The notes under the pieces are model-generated. The model was not told where the DNA came from, made no database searches, and saw nothing but the letters and a program-made list of their open reading frames with translations. Positions 17,984-28,060 of a stretch of 64,000 nt of DNA are shown in pieces. Source of the stretch: Mucilaginibacter oryzae (GTDB taxonomy: Bacteria; Bacteroidota; Bacteroidia; Sphingobacteriales; Sphingobacteriaceae); contig NZ_QGHA01000003.1 of the NCBI RefSeq assembly GCF_003148845.1, positions 338,928 through 402,927 on the forward strand, written 5' to 3'. Made by a program: the position numbers and the translations under genes. The stretch's first letter is position 1; each line of letters starts with the position of its first letter.

Positions 17984-20900
17984 ATGGAACCTATTGCCTT
18001 TATTGATACAGAGATTGATGCCAAAAGCCATAAAATAATGGATATTGGCGGCATCAGGAGCGATGGAAACGTTTTCCACAAAACTTCGGCGGCTGATTTT
18101 GTACAGTTTATAAAAGGTTCGAAATATATAGCCGGGCATAATATTTTCAATCACGATATCAAATACATCGGTAAAGAGCTTGTTGAAGCGGGCATCAATG
18201 AGGTTGATGTTATAGACACGCTTTATCTTTCGCCGCTTTTATTTCCCACCGAGCCTTATCATGCTTTATTAAAAGATGATAAGCTGCAATCGGATGATCT
18301 GAATAACCCGCTTAATGATTCGATAAAAGCACGAGACTTGTTTTATGATGAAATCGAGGCTTTCAGGCAAACAGATAAAATACTCAAACAAATTTACTAC
18401 CTGTTGCTGCACAACCGGAAAGAATTTAGCGCCTTTTTCAGATTTACGGGTTATTACTGCTACGAAGACCATATTGCAGGGCTCATCCATCAAAAATTTA
18501 ACGGCGACATTTGCAGGCAGGCCAGATTAAGCGAATTAATCCTGTCGCATCCGGTCGAACTGGCCTATTGCCTGTCGCTTATCAATGCCAACAACCGTTA
18601 TTCCATTACACCGCCATGGATTTTGAAAAACTACCCCAAAACGGAGTGGATCATGTTCATCCTCCGAAGCAATCCTTGCCTAACCGGTTGCCCTTACTGC
18701 TTAAAAGCACTCGACCCGCATGAGGGATTGAAAACATTTTTCGGATTTACGGCCTACCGCAAATTCGGCGATGAACCTTTGCAGGAAAAAGCAGTTGAGG
18801 CGGCCATCAATAATAAATCCATATTGGCAGTTTTCCCAACGGGAGGCGGTAAATCCATTACCTTCCAGGTACCCGCGCTAATGGCCGGGCGAAACAGCAA
18901 GGGCCTCACCGTTGTGATCTCGCCCTTACAATCGCTGATGAAAGACCAGGTAGATAACCTTGAAAAGGTCGGTATTACCGAAGCCGTTACGATAAATGGC
19001 CTGCTCGATCCGATAGAGCGGGCAAAATCATACGAACGGGTGGAGAACGGATCGGCCTCGCTCCTGTATATCTCGCCCGAATCGTTAAGGTCAAAAACAA
19101 TCGAACGCCTGCTTTTGGGCCGTAAAATAGCCCGTTTTGTGATTGACGAAGCGCACTGCTTTTCATCATGGGGGCAGGATTTCAGGGTAGATTACCTTTA
19201 CATTGGCGATTTTATTAAGCTGATACAGGAGAAAAAAAATATTGAACAGGCCATACCGGTATCTTGCTTTACGGCAACAGCCAAACAAAAAGTGATTGAT
19301 GATATCCGCGAATATTTCCGCGATAAACTCTCACTTGATCTCGAATTGTTCACCTCCAAAGCTTCGCGTACCAACCTGCAATACAAGGTTTACAGGAAAG
19401 AGGATCCAGAAGACAAATACCTCGCCGTACGCGACCTTGTTGAAGAAAAAAAGTGCCCTACCATTATCTATGTATCGCGTACACGCAACGCCGAAAAGCT
19501 GACCGAAAGATTAAACAGCGATGGCTTTAACGCAAAAGCCTTTCACGGCAAGATGGACGCCAAAGCTAAAACCGCCAATCAAAACGCTTTCATAGCAGGC
19601 GAAGTACCCATTATGGTAGCCACATCGGCGTTTGGAATGGGGGTTGATAAAAAGGATGTGGGCCTGGTGATCCATTATGAGCTTTCCGACTCGCTGGAGA
19701 ACTATGTACAGGAGGCAGGGCGCGCCGGAAGGGATGAAAACATCACTGCAGAATGCTACGTCCTGTTTAACGAAGAAGATTTAAGCAAACATTTTATCCT
19801 GCTTAACCAAACCAAGCTCTCCATAAAAGAAATCCAGCAGGTTTGGAAGGCAATTAAAGACATCACCAGGTTCAGGGCGTCGGTATCTAACTCCGCGCTC
19901 GAAATTGCCCGTAAGGCCGGTTGGGACGACAATGTGGCCGAGATTGAAACCCGGGTAACCACCGCCATTGCCGCCCTTGAAGATGCCGGGTATTTAAAAC
20001 GCGGTCAAAACATGCCCCGAGTGTTTGCCAACAGTATTTTGTCAAAAACAGCGCAGGAAGCCATAGATAAAATTAATGCCTCGTCGAAATTTGATGATAA
20101 ACAGCGCGCAAAAGCCATCCGTATTATCAAAAAGTTGTTCTCGAGTAAAAGCAGGAAACAATCTACCGACGAAGCAGCCGAATCGCGTGTTGATTACATC
20201 AGCGATTATTTAGGGATTGTAAAGGATGAGGTTATCCACATCATCACCATGCTGCGTGAAGAAAAGATCCTTGCCGATGCCAAAGACCTAACCGCGTTTA
20301 TTAAGCGCGCCGAAAATAAAAACCGGTCGTTAAGCATTTTGGACACGTTTATGAGAATAGAACAGTTTTTACTGCCCCATTTTGCTGAGCAGGAAAAAAC
20401 TTTTCAGCTCAGGGAGTTAAACCAGGAAGCGGAAGATCAGCGCATAGACGGCGTAAATCCCAACCGGATCAAAACCATCATTAACTTTTGGGCGATAAAA
20501 AAATGGATTAACCGGTCGGGCCTGGGTTATTCAAAAAATCACCTTGTTGTTGTAGCCCTTTATCCGGAATCTGAACTGAAGGAAAAACTTCAAAAACGAT
20601 ATGAGCTGGCCAGGTTTATAGTTAATTTTTTATACAAACGCAGCGTTACAGATGCCACCCCTATCCAGCAAAACACCGACGAGGTTTTGATCGAATTTTC
20701 GGTACATGAGTTAAAAAGCGCCTACCAAAACCAGGCAAACCTTTTCAAACAGGAAATTACAACAGATGATGTAGAAGACACCCTCTTTTACCTGTCGCGT
20801 ATAGAGGCTATAAAAATTGAAGGCGGCTTTATGGTGTTATACAACAGCCTCAAAATTGAGCGGCTTGAGTTAAATAATAAGATCAGTTACAAAAACGAGG

Positions 20901-22792
20901 ACTACCAAAAACTTAACCAGTTTTACCAAAACAAAATCCAGCAGATACACATCGTTGGCGAATACGCCAAAAAAATGATAGCCGATTATAAAGAAGCGCT
21001 CCAATTTGTTGAAGACTACTTTCAGCTAAATTACACATCGTTCCTTAATAAGTATTTTAAAGGAAGCCGGTTACAGGAAATTACGCGTGCCATTACCCCC
21101 GAAAAATTCAAACAACTGTTCGGCGAGCTATCTCCCGCGCAGTTAAAGATAATTAATGATAAAGATGCAAAACATATAGCTGTAGCGGCGGGCCCTGGCA
21201 GCGGTAAAACCAGGGTACTGGTACATAAACTGGCTTCGTTATTATTGATGGAAGATGTAAAGCATGAGCAATTGCTGATGCTTACTTTTTCGCGCGCGGC
21301 TGCTACGGAGTTTAAAAAAAGGTTAATTAAGCTGATAGGAAACGCTGCATTATTTGTTGAGATTAAAACTTTTCATTCCTATTGTTTTGATCTGCTTGGC
21401 AAAGTGGGGAGCCTTGAAAAATCCGGTCACATCCTTAAAGACACCATCAACAAGATCAGGAATAACGAAGTGGAGATAAACCGCATCACCAAAACAGTTT
21501 TAGTGATTGACGAAGCCCAGGACATGGACCGCGACGAGTTTGAACTGGTAAGGACACTGATGGATTGCAACGACGAAATGCGGGTAATAGCCGTAGGAGA
21601 CGACGACCAGAATATTTACGAATTCAGAGGGGCAAGCTCCAAACACCTCGAAGAATTTATAACTATAAACAAAGCTACCCGGCACGAATTAATAGAGAAC
21701 TACCGCAGCAAAAACAACCTGGTACAGTTCAGCAACCAGTTTGTGCAAACCATCCGTCGCCGGTTAAAGACAACGCCCATTGTGGCTATCCAAAAGGGTG
21801 ACGGGCAAATAAAGCTGGTGAAACATGCGCATCAAAACCTTATTACACCGCTTGTTGATGATATCATCACAACCGGGCTTTCAGGTACTACCTGCGTTTT
21901 AACAGGCACAAATGATGAAGCCTTAAAAGTTACCGGTTTGCTTTTAAAAAATAACTTCCCGGCAAAGCTAATTCAAAGTAACGATGGTTTTGACCTTTAC
22001 AACCTTGCCGAGGTGCGTTACTTTTTAAGCCGCCTTAACCTTGATGACGGCGTTTATAGTATCGATGAAACCCAATGGGCAAACGCCCGGCGCGACCTGG
22101 GAAAACAATATCAAAAAAGCAACAAGCTTAAACTTTGCATTAACCTGCTAAAAGATTTTGAAGCAACCAACACCAAGAGCAAATACAAATCAGATCTCGA
22201 AACCTTTATTCACGACTCCAAACTGGAGGATTTTTTTGATGAGGATAGCGAAACCATATTTGTATCAACCATACATAAAGCCAAAGGCCGCGAGTTTGAT
22301 AACGTTTTTATGATGCTTGAAAATTTTGATGCCCTTAACGACGAAAAGAAACGGCAGCTTTATGTGGGCATTACACGGGCCAAACAAAATTTAACTATCC
22401 ACTTAAATACCAATATTTTTAATGATGCTGCTGCAAATAACCTTCGGTGGATAGATAACACCGATATCCATACCCAACCCAGCCAGTTAACCAAACTGCT
22501 AACCCATAAGGATGTCTGGCTCAATTATTTTTCCGGTCGTCAGCCCTGGGTATCACAGTTGATAAGCGGAGATAAGCTCATTGTACGTAGTGATGAATGC
22601 TTCAACACCGCGGGCCAATCGGTTTTAAAATTTTCCGGAAGTTTTGTTAGGGAGATCGAATCGATGAAAGCAAAAGGCTATTTTATAAAAAACGCGGTGG
22701 TTAACTTCGTTATTTACTGGCAAAAAGAGGGTTCAAAACAAGAAATACAAATTGTACTCCCGGAGCTTTGTTTTGAAAAAATTGTGCGATAA
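17984..22792 (+). CDS. DnaQ-like exonuclease-RecQ helicase-UvrD-like helicase fusion
   Basis: A single chain of about 1602 residues with three nucleic-acid enzymes. Residues 1-135: DEDD exonuclease fold, FIDTE (D8, E10), HNIFNHD (D58), and DSIKARDLF as a possible third motif. Residues about 232-239: CLTGCPYC, a zinc-knuckle-like cluster. Residues about 260-640: RecQ-type SF2 helicase, TGGGKS (286-291), DEAH (388-391), CFTATA, and a QEAGRAGRDE motif VI. Residues about 640-1045: winged-helix and linker regions. Residues about 1050-1480: SF1 UvrD/Rep helicase, GPGSGKT (1070-1076), DEAQDMD, GDDDQNIYEFRG, ENYRSKNN, STIHKAKGREF, and YVGITRAK. The ATG at 17984 is preferred over the TTG at 17963. It stands alone, with no methylase or obvious defence partner. 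Likely roles are recombination-linked repair or defence. Confidence 0.9.
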   Translation: MEPIAFIDTEIDAKSHKIMDIGGIRSDGNVFHKTSAADFVQFIKGSKYIAGHNIFNHDIKYIGKELVEAGINEVDVIDTLYLSPLLFPTEPYHALLKDDKLQSDDLNNPLNDSIKARDLFYDEIEAFRQTDKILKQIYYLLLHNRKEFSAFFRFTGYYCYEDHIAGLIHQKFNGDICRQARLSELILSHPVELAYCLSLINANNRYSITPPWILKNYPKTEWIMFILRSNPCLTGCPYCLKALDPHEGLKTFFGFTAYRKFGDEPLQEKAVEAAINNKSILAVFPTGGGKSITFQVPALMAGRNSKGLTVVISPLQSLMKDQVDNLEKVGITEAVTINGLLDPIERAKSYERVENGSASLLYISPESLRSKTIERLLLGRKIARFVIDEAHCFSSWGQDFRVDYLYIGDFIKLIQEKKNIEQAIPVSCFTATAKQKVIDDIREYFRDKLSLDLELFTSKASRTNLQYKVYRKEDPEDKYLAVRDLVEEKKCPTIIYVSRTRNAEKLTERLNSDGFNAKAFHGKMDAKAKTANQNAFIAGEVPIMVATSAFGMGVDKKDVGLVIHYELSDSLENYVQEAGRAGRDENITAECYVLFNEEDLSKHFILLNQTKLSIKEIQQVWKAIKDITRFRASVSNSALEIARKAGWDDNVAEIETRVTTAIAALEDAGYLKRGQNMPRVFANSILSKTAQEAIDKINASSKFDDKQRAKAIRIIKKLFSSKSRKQSTDEAAESRVDYISDYLGIVKDEVIHIITMLREEKILADAKDLTAFIKRAENKNRSLSILDTFMRIEQFLLPHFAEQEKTFQLRELNQEAEDQRIDGVNPNRIKTIINFWAIKKWINRSGLGYSKNHLVVVALYPESELKEKLQKRYELARFIVNFLYKRSVTDATPIQQNTDEVLIEFSVHELKSAYQNQANLFKQEITTDDVEDTLFYLSRIEAIKIEGGFMVLYNSLKIERLELNNKISYKNEDYQKLNQFYQNKIQQIHIVGEYAKKMIADYKEALQFVEDYFQLNYTSFLNKYFKGSRLQEITRAITPEKFKQLFGELSPAQLKIINDKDAKHIAVAAGPGSGKTRVLVHKLASLLLMEDVKHEQLLMLTFSRAAATEFKKRLIKLIGNAALFVEIKTFHSYCFDLLGKVGSLEKSGHILKDTINKIRNNEVEINRITKTVLVIDEAQDMDRDEFELVRTLMDCNDEMRVIAVGDDDQNIYEFRGASSKHLEEFITINKATRHELIENYRSKNNLVQFSNQFVQTIRRRLKTTPIVAIQKGDGQIKLVKHAHQNLITPLVDDIITTGLSGTTCVLTGTNDEALKVTGLLLKNNFPAKLIQSNDGFDLYNLAEVRYFLSRLNLDDGVYSIDETQWANARRDLGKQYQKSNKLKLCINLLKDFEATNTKSKYKSDLETFIHDSKLEDFFDEDSETIFVSTIHKAKGREFDNVFMMLENFDALNDEKKRQLYVGITRAKQNLTIHLNTNIFNDAAANNLRWIDNTDIHTQPSQLTKLLTHKDVWLNYFSGRQPWVSQLISGDKLIVRSDECFNTAGQSVLKFSGSFVREIESMKAKGYFIKNAVVNFVIYWQKEGSKQEIQIVLPELCFEKIVR

Positions 22793-22989
22793 TGGGCATC
22801 CATTTCCCTTAAGTACAAAAGCAGTCTTTCGGGTTCATGTGGGCACGATCAGACAATTTTACGGGTTAGAATATAGTGAAAAATATACCATATCGATTTA
22901 ATGATCATTTTTTTTCGTTCATACGCTCCACAATATTTTTTAATAGAACCCGGAATAACTAAATTCGTATAAACCCAAAACCCGAACAA

Positions 22990-25900
22990 TTGACAGACCA
23001 TAACGAAAAAAACCGGCTCAAAGCACTTCACAGCTATCATATCCTGGATACCTTGCCTGAACAGGCATTTGACCGGATTACACGACTGGCCTCCATCATC
23101 TGTGAGGTGCCGATAGCCCTGATATCGTTGATTGACGAGAATCGGCAGTGGTTCAAGTCGCGCCAGGGCCTGGAAGCTTCAGAAACATCCCGTGACCTCG
23201 CTTTCTGTCACTACGCCATACTGGGCAGCGAAATTATGGAGGTAGAGGATGCCCTGAGCGATGAGCGGTTCAAAAACAACGCATTGGTGCTATCTGACCC
23301 GCATATTCGTTTCTATGCCGGTCAGCCGCTGGCTGATCCTAACGGTTATGCCCTCGGCACCTTGTGTGTGATTGACAGAGAACCCAAGTTGCTGAGGCCT
23401 GATCAGAAAGAGGCGCTAAAACTTTTGTCCCGGGAGGTAATGGATCTGATCCTTGAACGGCGGCAAAAAGAAGAACTAAGATCTTTTGAAGTTCTGTTCC
23501 AGCTTTCCGACGATCTGCTTTGCATAGTCGACACTGATGGTTTTTTTAAAAAGATCAACCCCTCATTCGGGAAACTGCTGGGTTGGCAGGGCGACGAACT
23601 ACTTAAAATGTCATTTTGGGATCTGGTGCACCCGCAGGATTTAGAAGCCGCCCAACAGGAGATGACCCGGCTTGCCTCAGGCAAGCCTACAGTTAACTTT
23701 GAGCACCGCTTTAGGTGTAAGACAGGCGATTACCGCTGGCTGCAATGGGTGGCAACTCCCGAACCTGAAACCGGCTATTTGTTCGCGATAGCACGGGACA
23801 TCACCCATGAAAAAAAACAAGCGAAAGAGCTTGCAGAGAATGAACGCAAGTTGCGCGCTTTTTTTGAAAACTCGCAGGGGTTGATGTGTACGCATAACCT
23901 TACCGGAAGGTTTTTATCGGTGAATAACGCCGGGGCCGGAATCCTTGGCTACTCGCCTGATGAAATATTGCAGCTTGGCCTTTTTGATATTGTGCCGGAA
24001 GAACATCATACCGAAGTGCGCGCCTACTTACAAGCCATCAGGCACCAAGGTAGCGCGCAGGGACAAATGATAACCAGGCACAAAGACGGGTCGCTGCGGA
24101 TTTGGCTGTTTAACAATGTATTGGAAAATGGCTTTAAGGACGAAGATGACTACGTTATCGGCAACGCGATAGATATTACCGACCGTGCGATGCTGGAGGA
24201 TGCTCTCAGAAAAACGCGTGAGCTACTGGAAGAAACCAATAAAGTAGCCAAAGTGGGCGGCTGGGAGGTAGACCTCGTCCTTCAAAAAGTAAGCTGGACC
24301 AAAGTAACCCGTGATATTCATAAGGTGGGTGAAGATTATGAACCAGACATGGAAACGGCAATCGAATTTTATAAAGCCGGCGAGAGCCGGGAGGCCGTGA
24401 CAAAAGCAGTGAATACCGCTATTGAAAACGGTACGCCCTGGGACCTGGAACTGCAACTGACGGATGCCAGGGGTAAAGAAATCTGGGTGCGGGCTATCGG
24501 CAAAGCGGAAATGGAAAACGGCGTTTGTAAAAGGCTTTACGGCACTTTCCAGGACATCGACGAAGCTAAAAAAGCAGATCTCGAGCTTCACCGTTCCCAA
24601 AAGCAGCTTAAAGATGTACTTGACGCTGCATCCGGTGTTAGCATCATAGCTACAGATCCGGAAGGGCTGATTACCGTATTTAACGCCGGTGCAGAAAAGA
24701 TGCTTGGTTACGCCTGCGAGGAGATGATCGGTAAACAAACACCTGCCATTATTCATGATGCCGCCGAGACAGCCGCCCGCGGAAAGGAACTTTCTGAACA
24801 GATGGGCTATCCGGTTGAAGGCTTCCGCGTTTTTGTCACCGTTCCTGAGCAACAAGGTTCGGAGCGGCGGGATTGGACCTATATTACCAAAAGTGGCCGA
24901 CGGCGTACCGTATCGCTGATGGTGACGGCTATTCGCGACCAGGGACGGGTTACCGGTTACCTGGGTGTAGCGATAGACATTACCGATAAAAGACTGACAG
25001 AAAACGCCTTGCTTGCCGAAAAAGGCCGACTATCAGCTTTTGTAGAGCATGCCCCGGCGGCTGTAGCCATGATGGATGAAGAGATGCGTTTTGTTGCGGT
25101 AAGCAGGCGCTGGCTGGAAGATTATCATTTTTCGGGTGTTAATGTGCTCGGTCGCTCATATTATGATGTGTTCCCCGGCCTTGAAACCGAGCGAAAAGAG
25201 CGGCATCAGCGCGTGTTGAACGGAGCCGTTGAACGCAAGGACGAAGATACTTACAGGTTACCGTTTGATACGGAAGACATGTTCATCACCTGGGAAATGC
25301 GGCCCTGGTTCCGGTTTGACGATAAGGTGGGCGGCATCATGATCTTTACCCAGAACATTACCCCAATCATCAAACAGCGGGAAGAACTGAAGCTGGCTAA
25401 AACGCTGGCAGAACAGGCCAGCCAGGCCAAATCGGAATTTCTGGCCAACATGAGCCATGAGATCAGGACACCATTGAACGGCGTTATCGGGTTTACCGAC
25501 CTGGTGCTGAAAACACCGCTGAACGAAACACAGCATCAATATGTATCGATCATCAATCAATCCGGCAACGCTTTACTGAGTATCATTAATGACATTCTTG
25601 ATTTTTCAAAGATCGAAGCCGGGCGGCTTGAATTAGATATTGAACGTTGCGACCTGTATGAACTATGCGGACAGGCCACTGACATCATCACCTACCAGGT
25701 ACAACATAAAGGGTTGGAAATGTTGCTGAATGTAGCGGCCGACCTGCCACGTTTTATTTACGCTGACGCCATCAGGCTTAAACAGATCCTGGTGAACCTT
25801 TTAGGCAACGCCGCGAAATTCACCGAAAAAGGTGAAATAGAATTACATATCGAAACATTATCAGCGACCGGGGATGAACAGACACTACGGTTTGCCGTGC

Positions 25901-27315
25901 GTGACACCGGTATCGGAATCCAGCCGGAAAAACAGGCTAAAATATTTGACGCCTTTTCGCAGGAGGACAGCTCGACCACCAAAAAATATGGCGGTACCGG
26001 ATTAGGCCTAACAATATCCAATAAATTGCTGGGGCTGATGAACAGCCGTTTGCAGCTCATCAGCCAGCCAGGTAAGGGCAGTACTTTTTATTTTGACATC
26101 AGTTTCCGCGCCGAGCAGGGCGAGGCCATTGAATGGGCCGGCCTGGATAACGTGAACCAGGTGCTTATAGTTGATGACAACGCTAATAACCGCCTTATCA
26201 TTAACCAAATGCTGGCCTTAAAAAATATCTCGGTAACAGAAGCGACAAATGGTTTCGAAGCATTGCAGTTGCTGGCCAAAGGCGAACGCTACGATGTAAT
26301 CCTGATGGATTACAACATGCCTTATATGGACGGACTGGAGACTATCCGCAAGATCAGGGAAAACTTCTCCCGTACTTACGAGGAGCAGCCGGTTGTTTTG
26401 CTGCACAGCTCATCAGATGATCAGCTTATCCTGCAATTGTGTAAAGAACTGGATGTACGGAAACGCATTGTTAAACCCCTCAAAATTCAGGAACTTTATG
26501 GCGCGCTTTCCAGGCTCAATAGTGATGATGATCGTCAAACCGAACATGCCGCACACAATTCGCCCCCGGTTCCGGCCACTTTGCGGGTATTGATTGCCGA
26601 AGATAACACGGTTAATATGCTTTTAGCCAAAACGTTAATCCGCAACGTCTCGCCGCATGCAGAATTGATTGAGGCGCATAACGGGATAGAGGCAGTAACC
26701 TGCTGTGAAAAGTATATGCCCGACATCATATTTATGGATGTACAAATGCCGCTGATGAACGGTTATGACGCTACACGGAAGATAAGGCTGATCGACACCG
26801 CTAAGAAGATCCCCATCATTGCGCTCACGGCGGGCAACGTGAAAGGAGAAAAAGAGAAATGCATAGACGCCGGTATGGATGATTTTGTGGTTAAACCGGT
26901 TGTAGCAGATACCATTGCGTTGATCCTGAACAAGTGGCTTGACCATGATAGCGGGCATGAAGTTAGTAACCACGAGAATAGCAGCGACACGGATCCTCAT
27001 TATGACCCGCAGGTATTGATGACTTTTTTAGGCGATGCCCCGGCAAGCCTGAAAGAAGCGCTTGACGCGGCTGTGAGCGAGCTTGAGCAGGCAAAAAGCC
27101 AGATCACCGCTGCACAAAACAGTGGTAATATCAAACTGATTAACGAGCAGGGTCATAAACTTTACGGAACAGCTACCTCCGCCGGAATGGGAATTTTGGC
27201 CGGCCTGGCAAATACCCTTGAACATTATAAAGGCGGAGATTTTGCCCAACTGGACGAACTTATAACCAAAACAACCGGGGAAATTGAACAGTTATTAAAC
27301 AGAATCCGGGTGTAG
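22990..27315 (+). CDS. GAF/multi-PAS hybrid histidine kinase with two receivers and an Hpt domain
   Basis: A 1441-residue soluble sensor with no membrane segment. Order: GAF (about 1-165), five PAS/PAC blocks (about 168-285, 290-405, 410-525, 530-665, 670-795), HisKA with H823 ([15 protein letters not shown]), HATPase (about 925-1040; NAAKF N-box, DTGIG, GGTGLGL), receiver 1 (VDDN; D1107 in MDYNMPYMDG), receiver 2 (AEDN; D1250 in MDVQMPLMNG), and a C-terminal Hpt with H1389 (GHKLYGTA). All phosphorelay residues are present. The start is a TTG at 22990; no in-frame ATG precedes the GAF domain. No DNA-binding partner is adjacent, so its output regulator is unknown. A strong terminator follows. 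Confidence 0.95.
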   Translation: MTDHNEKNRLKALHSYHILDTLPEQAFDRITRLASIICEVPIALISLIDENRQWFKSRQGLEASETSRDLAFCHYAILGSEIMEVEDALSDERFKNNALVLSDPHIRFYAGQPLADPNGYALGTLCVIDREPKLLRPDQKEALKLLSREVMDLILERRQKEELRSFEVLFQLSDDLLCIVDTDGFFKKINPSFGKLLGWQGDELLKMSFWDLVHPQDLEAAQQEMTRLASGKPTVNFEHRFRCKTGDYRWLQWVATPEPETGYLFAIARDITHEKKQAKELAENERKLRAFFENSQGLMCTHNLTGRFLSVNNAGAGILGYSPDEILQLGLFDIVPEEHHTEVRAYLQAIRHQGSAQGQMITRHKDGSLRIWLFNNVLENGFKDEDDYVIGNAIDITDRAMLEDALRKTRELLEETNKVAKVGGWEVDLVLQKVSWTKVTRDIHKVGEDYEPDMETAIEFYKAGESREAVTKAVNTAIENGTPWDLELQLTDARGKEIWVRAIGKAEMENGVCKRLYGTFQDIDEAKKADLELHRSQKQLKDVLDAASGVSIIATDPEGLITVFNAGAEKMLGYACEEMIGKQTPAIIHDAAETAARGKELSEQMGYPVEGFRVFVTVPEQQGSERRDWTYITKSGRRRTVSLMVTAIRDQGRVTGYLGVAIDITDKRLTENALLAEKGRLSAFVEHAPAAVAMMDEEMRFVAVSRRWLEDYHFSGVNVLGRSYYDVFPGLETERKERHQRVLNGAVERKDEDTYRLPFDTEDMFITWEMRPWFRFDDKVGGIMIFTQNITPIIKQREELKLAKTLAEQASQAKSEFLANMSHEIRTPLNGVIGFTDLVLKTPLNETQHQYVSIINQSGNALLSIINDILDFSKIEAGRLELDIERCDLYELCGQATDIITYQVQHKGLEMLLNVAADLPRFIYADAIRLKQILVNLLGNAAKFTEKGEIELHIETLSATGDEQTLRFAVRDTGIGIQPEKQAKIFDAFSQEDSSTTKKYGGTGLGLTISNKLLGLMNSRLQLISQPGKGSTFYFDISFRAEQGEAIEWAGLDNVNQVLIVDDNANNRLIINQMLALKNISVTEATNGFEALQLLAKGERYDVILMDYNMPYMDGLETIRKIRENFSRTYEEQPVVLLHSSSDDQLILQLCKELDVRKRIVKPLKIQELYGALSRLNSDDDRQTEHAAHNSPPVPATLRVLIAEDNTVNMLLAKTLIRNVSPHAELIEAHNGIEAVTCCEKYMPDIIFMDVQMPLMNGYDATRKIRLIDTAKKIPIIALTAGNVKGEKEKCIDAGMDDFVVKPVVADTIALILNKWLDHDSGHEVSNHENSSDTDPHYDPQVLMTFLGDAPASLKEALDAAVSELEQAKSQITAAQNSGNIKLINEQGHKLYGTATSAGMGILAGLANTLEHYKGGDFAQLDELITKTTGEIEQLLNRIRV

Positions 27316-27361
27316 GCTACGTTGCCTTTATATTGGTTGGTTTTGGTCAGAATAAAAATAG

Positions 27362-27394
27362 AAAACCCGCTAATCTGGTTAATCAGCGGGTTTT
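27362..27394. terminator. Bidirectional terminator after the hybrid kinase
   Basis: AAAACCCGCT (27362-27371) and AGCGGGTTTT (27385-27394) form a perfect 10-bp stem with A-tract and T-tract flanks. It can stop transcription from both the kinase and the minus-strand HxlR gene. Confidence 0.9.
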
Positions 27395-27521
27395 GCCTTG
27401 GATATTGGTATCGCTTATCGTCGCCCTGCCTGTACAAATTTCGAATCTTTTCCTGCATGATCTGAGAAAATTAGCGGCTTTAGATATTTGACATAACCGG
27501 CGGCACCGATGTACAAACAGG

Positions 27522-27935
27522 CTAAGGTGCGTGAACTGGCGTGTCGTCCTCAAAAGCGTCTTCCGGTTCAGCCACTAATAGCGCGTTCTGCTTCAAAATA
27601 ACTCTGCGTAGCCGTTCCTGGTGTTCGTCGCCCCATAAGCCGATGGAAGAAATCAAGGGGATGAGTGTTTTGCCAAAGTCAGTAAGATGATATTCTACCT
27701 TTGGAGGCATTACAGGATAGATCGTTCTTATTACTAACTCATGATCTTCGAGCTCTTTCAACTGTACATTCAGTACGCGCCTGGTAACGTCCGGAATCTT
27801 ACGCTGCAATTCACCGGGCCTTAAGTGCCCTTGGTGAATGAACCATAAAATACGGATCTTCCATTTGCCATACAGCACTTCACCAACCAAATCAAGGCCG
27901 CAGTTAAGAGATGGAGCAATCTTTTTCACGTACAT
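27522..27935 (-). CDS. HxlR-family winged-helix regulator
   Basis: The core matches HxlR proteins: CGLDLVGEVLYGKWKIRILW, then GELQRKIPDVTRRVLNVQLKELEDHELVIRTIYPVMPPKVEYHLTDFG, the winged helix and wing. The single cysteine of NCGLDLVG is where family members often sense redox or electrophiles. The open frame extends upstream to 28058, but the ATG at 27935 (MYVKKIAP, 137 residues) is the right length and lies five bases past a promoter -7 box. It is divergent from an SDR gene, which is the most likely target. Confidence 0.9.
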   Translation of the reverse strand: MYVKKIAPSLNCGLDLVGEVLYGKWKIRILWFIHQGHLRPGELQRKIPDVTRRVLNVQLKELEDHELVIRTIYPVMPPKVEYHLTDFGKTLIPLISSIGLWGDEHQERLRRVILKQNALLVAEPEDAFEDDTPVHAP

Positions 27936-27940
27936 AACTA

Positions 27941-27971
27941 CAAATATACAACAGCCGTTATGTGCAAGCAA
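27941..27971 (-). promoter_or_regulatory. Bacteroidota-type promoter of the HxlR gene
   Basis: TATATTTG (27948-27941, minus strand) fits the TAnnTTTG -7 box, with TTG (27971-27969) 20 bases upstream as the -33 element. Only five bases separate the -7 box from the ATG, so the transcript would start at or next to the start codon. Confidence 0.6.
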
Positions 27972-28060
27972 TACGGACAAATTTATCCCTATTTGATTCG
28001 TAAGCCCGTAATTGTATAGTATCGGAGTACTGTTGAGATTTGCGTAAAAATAAAACATTT

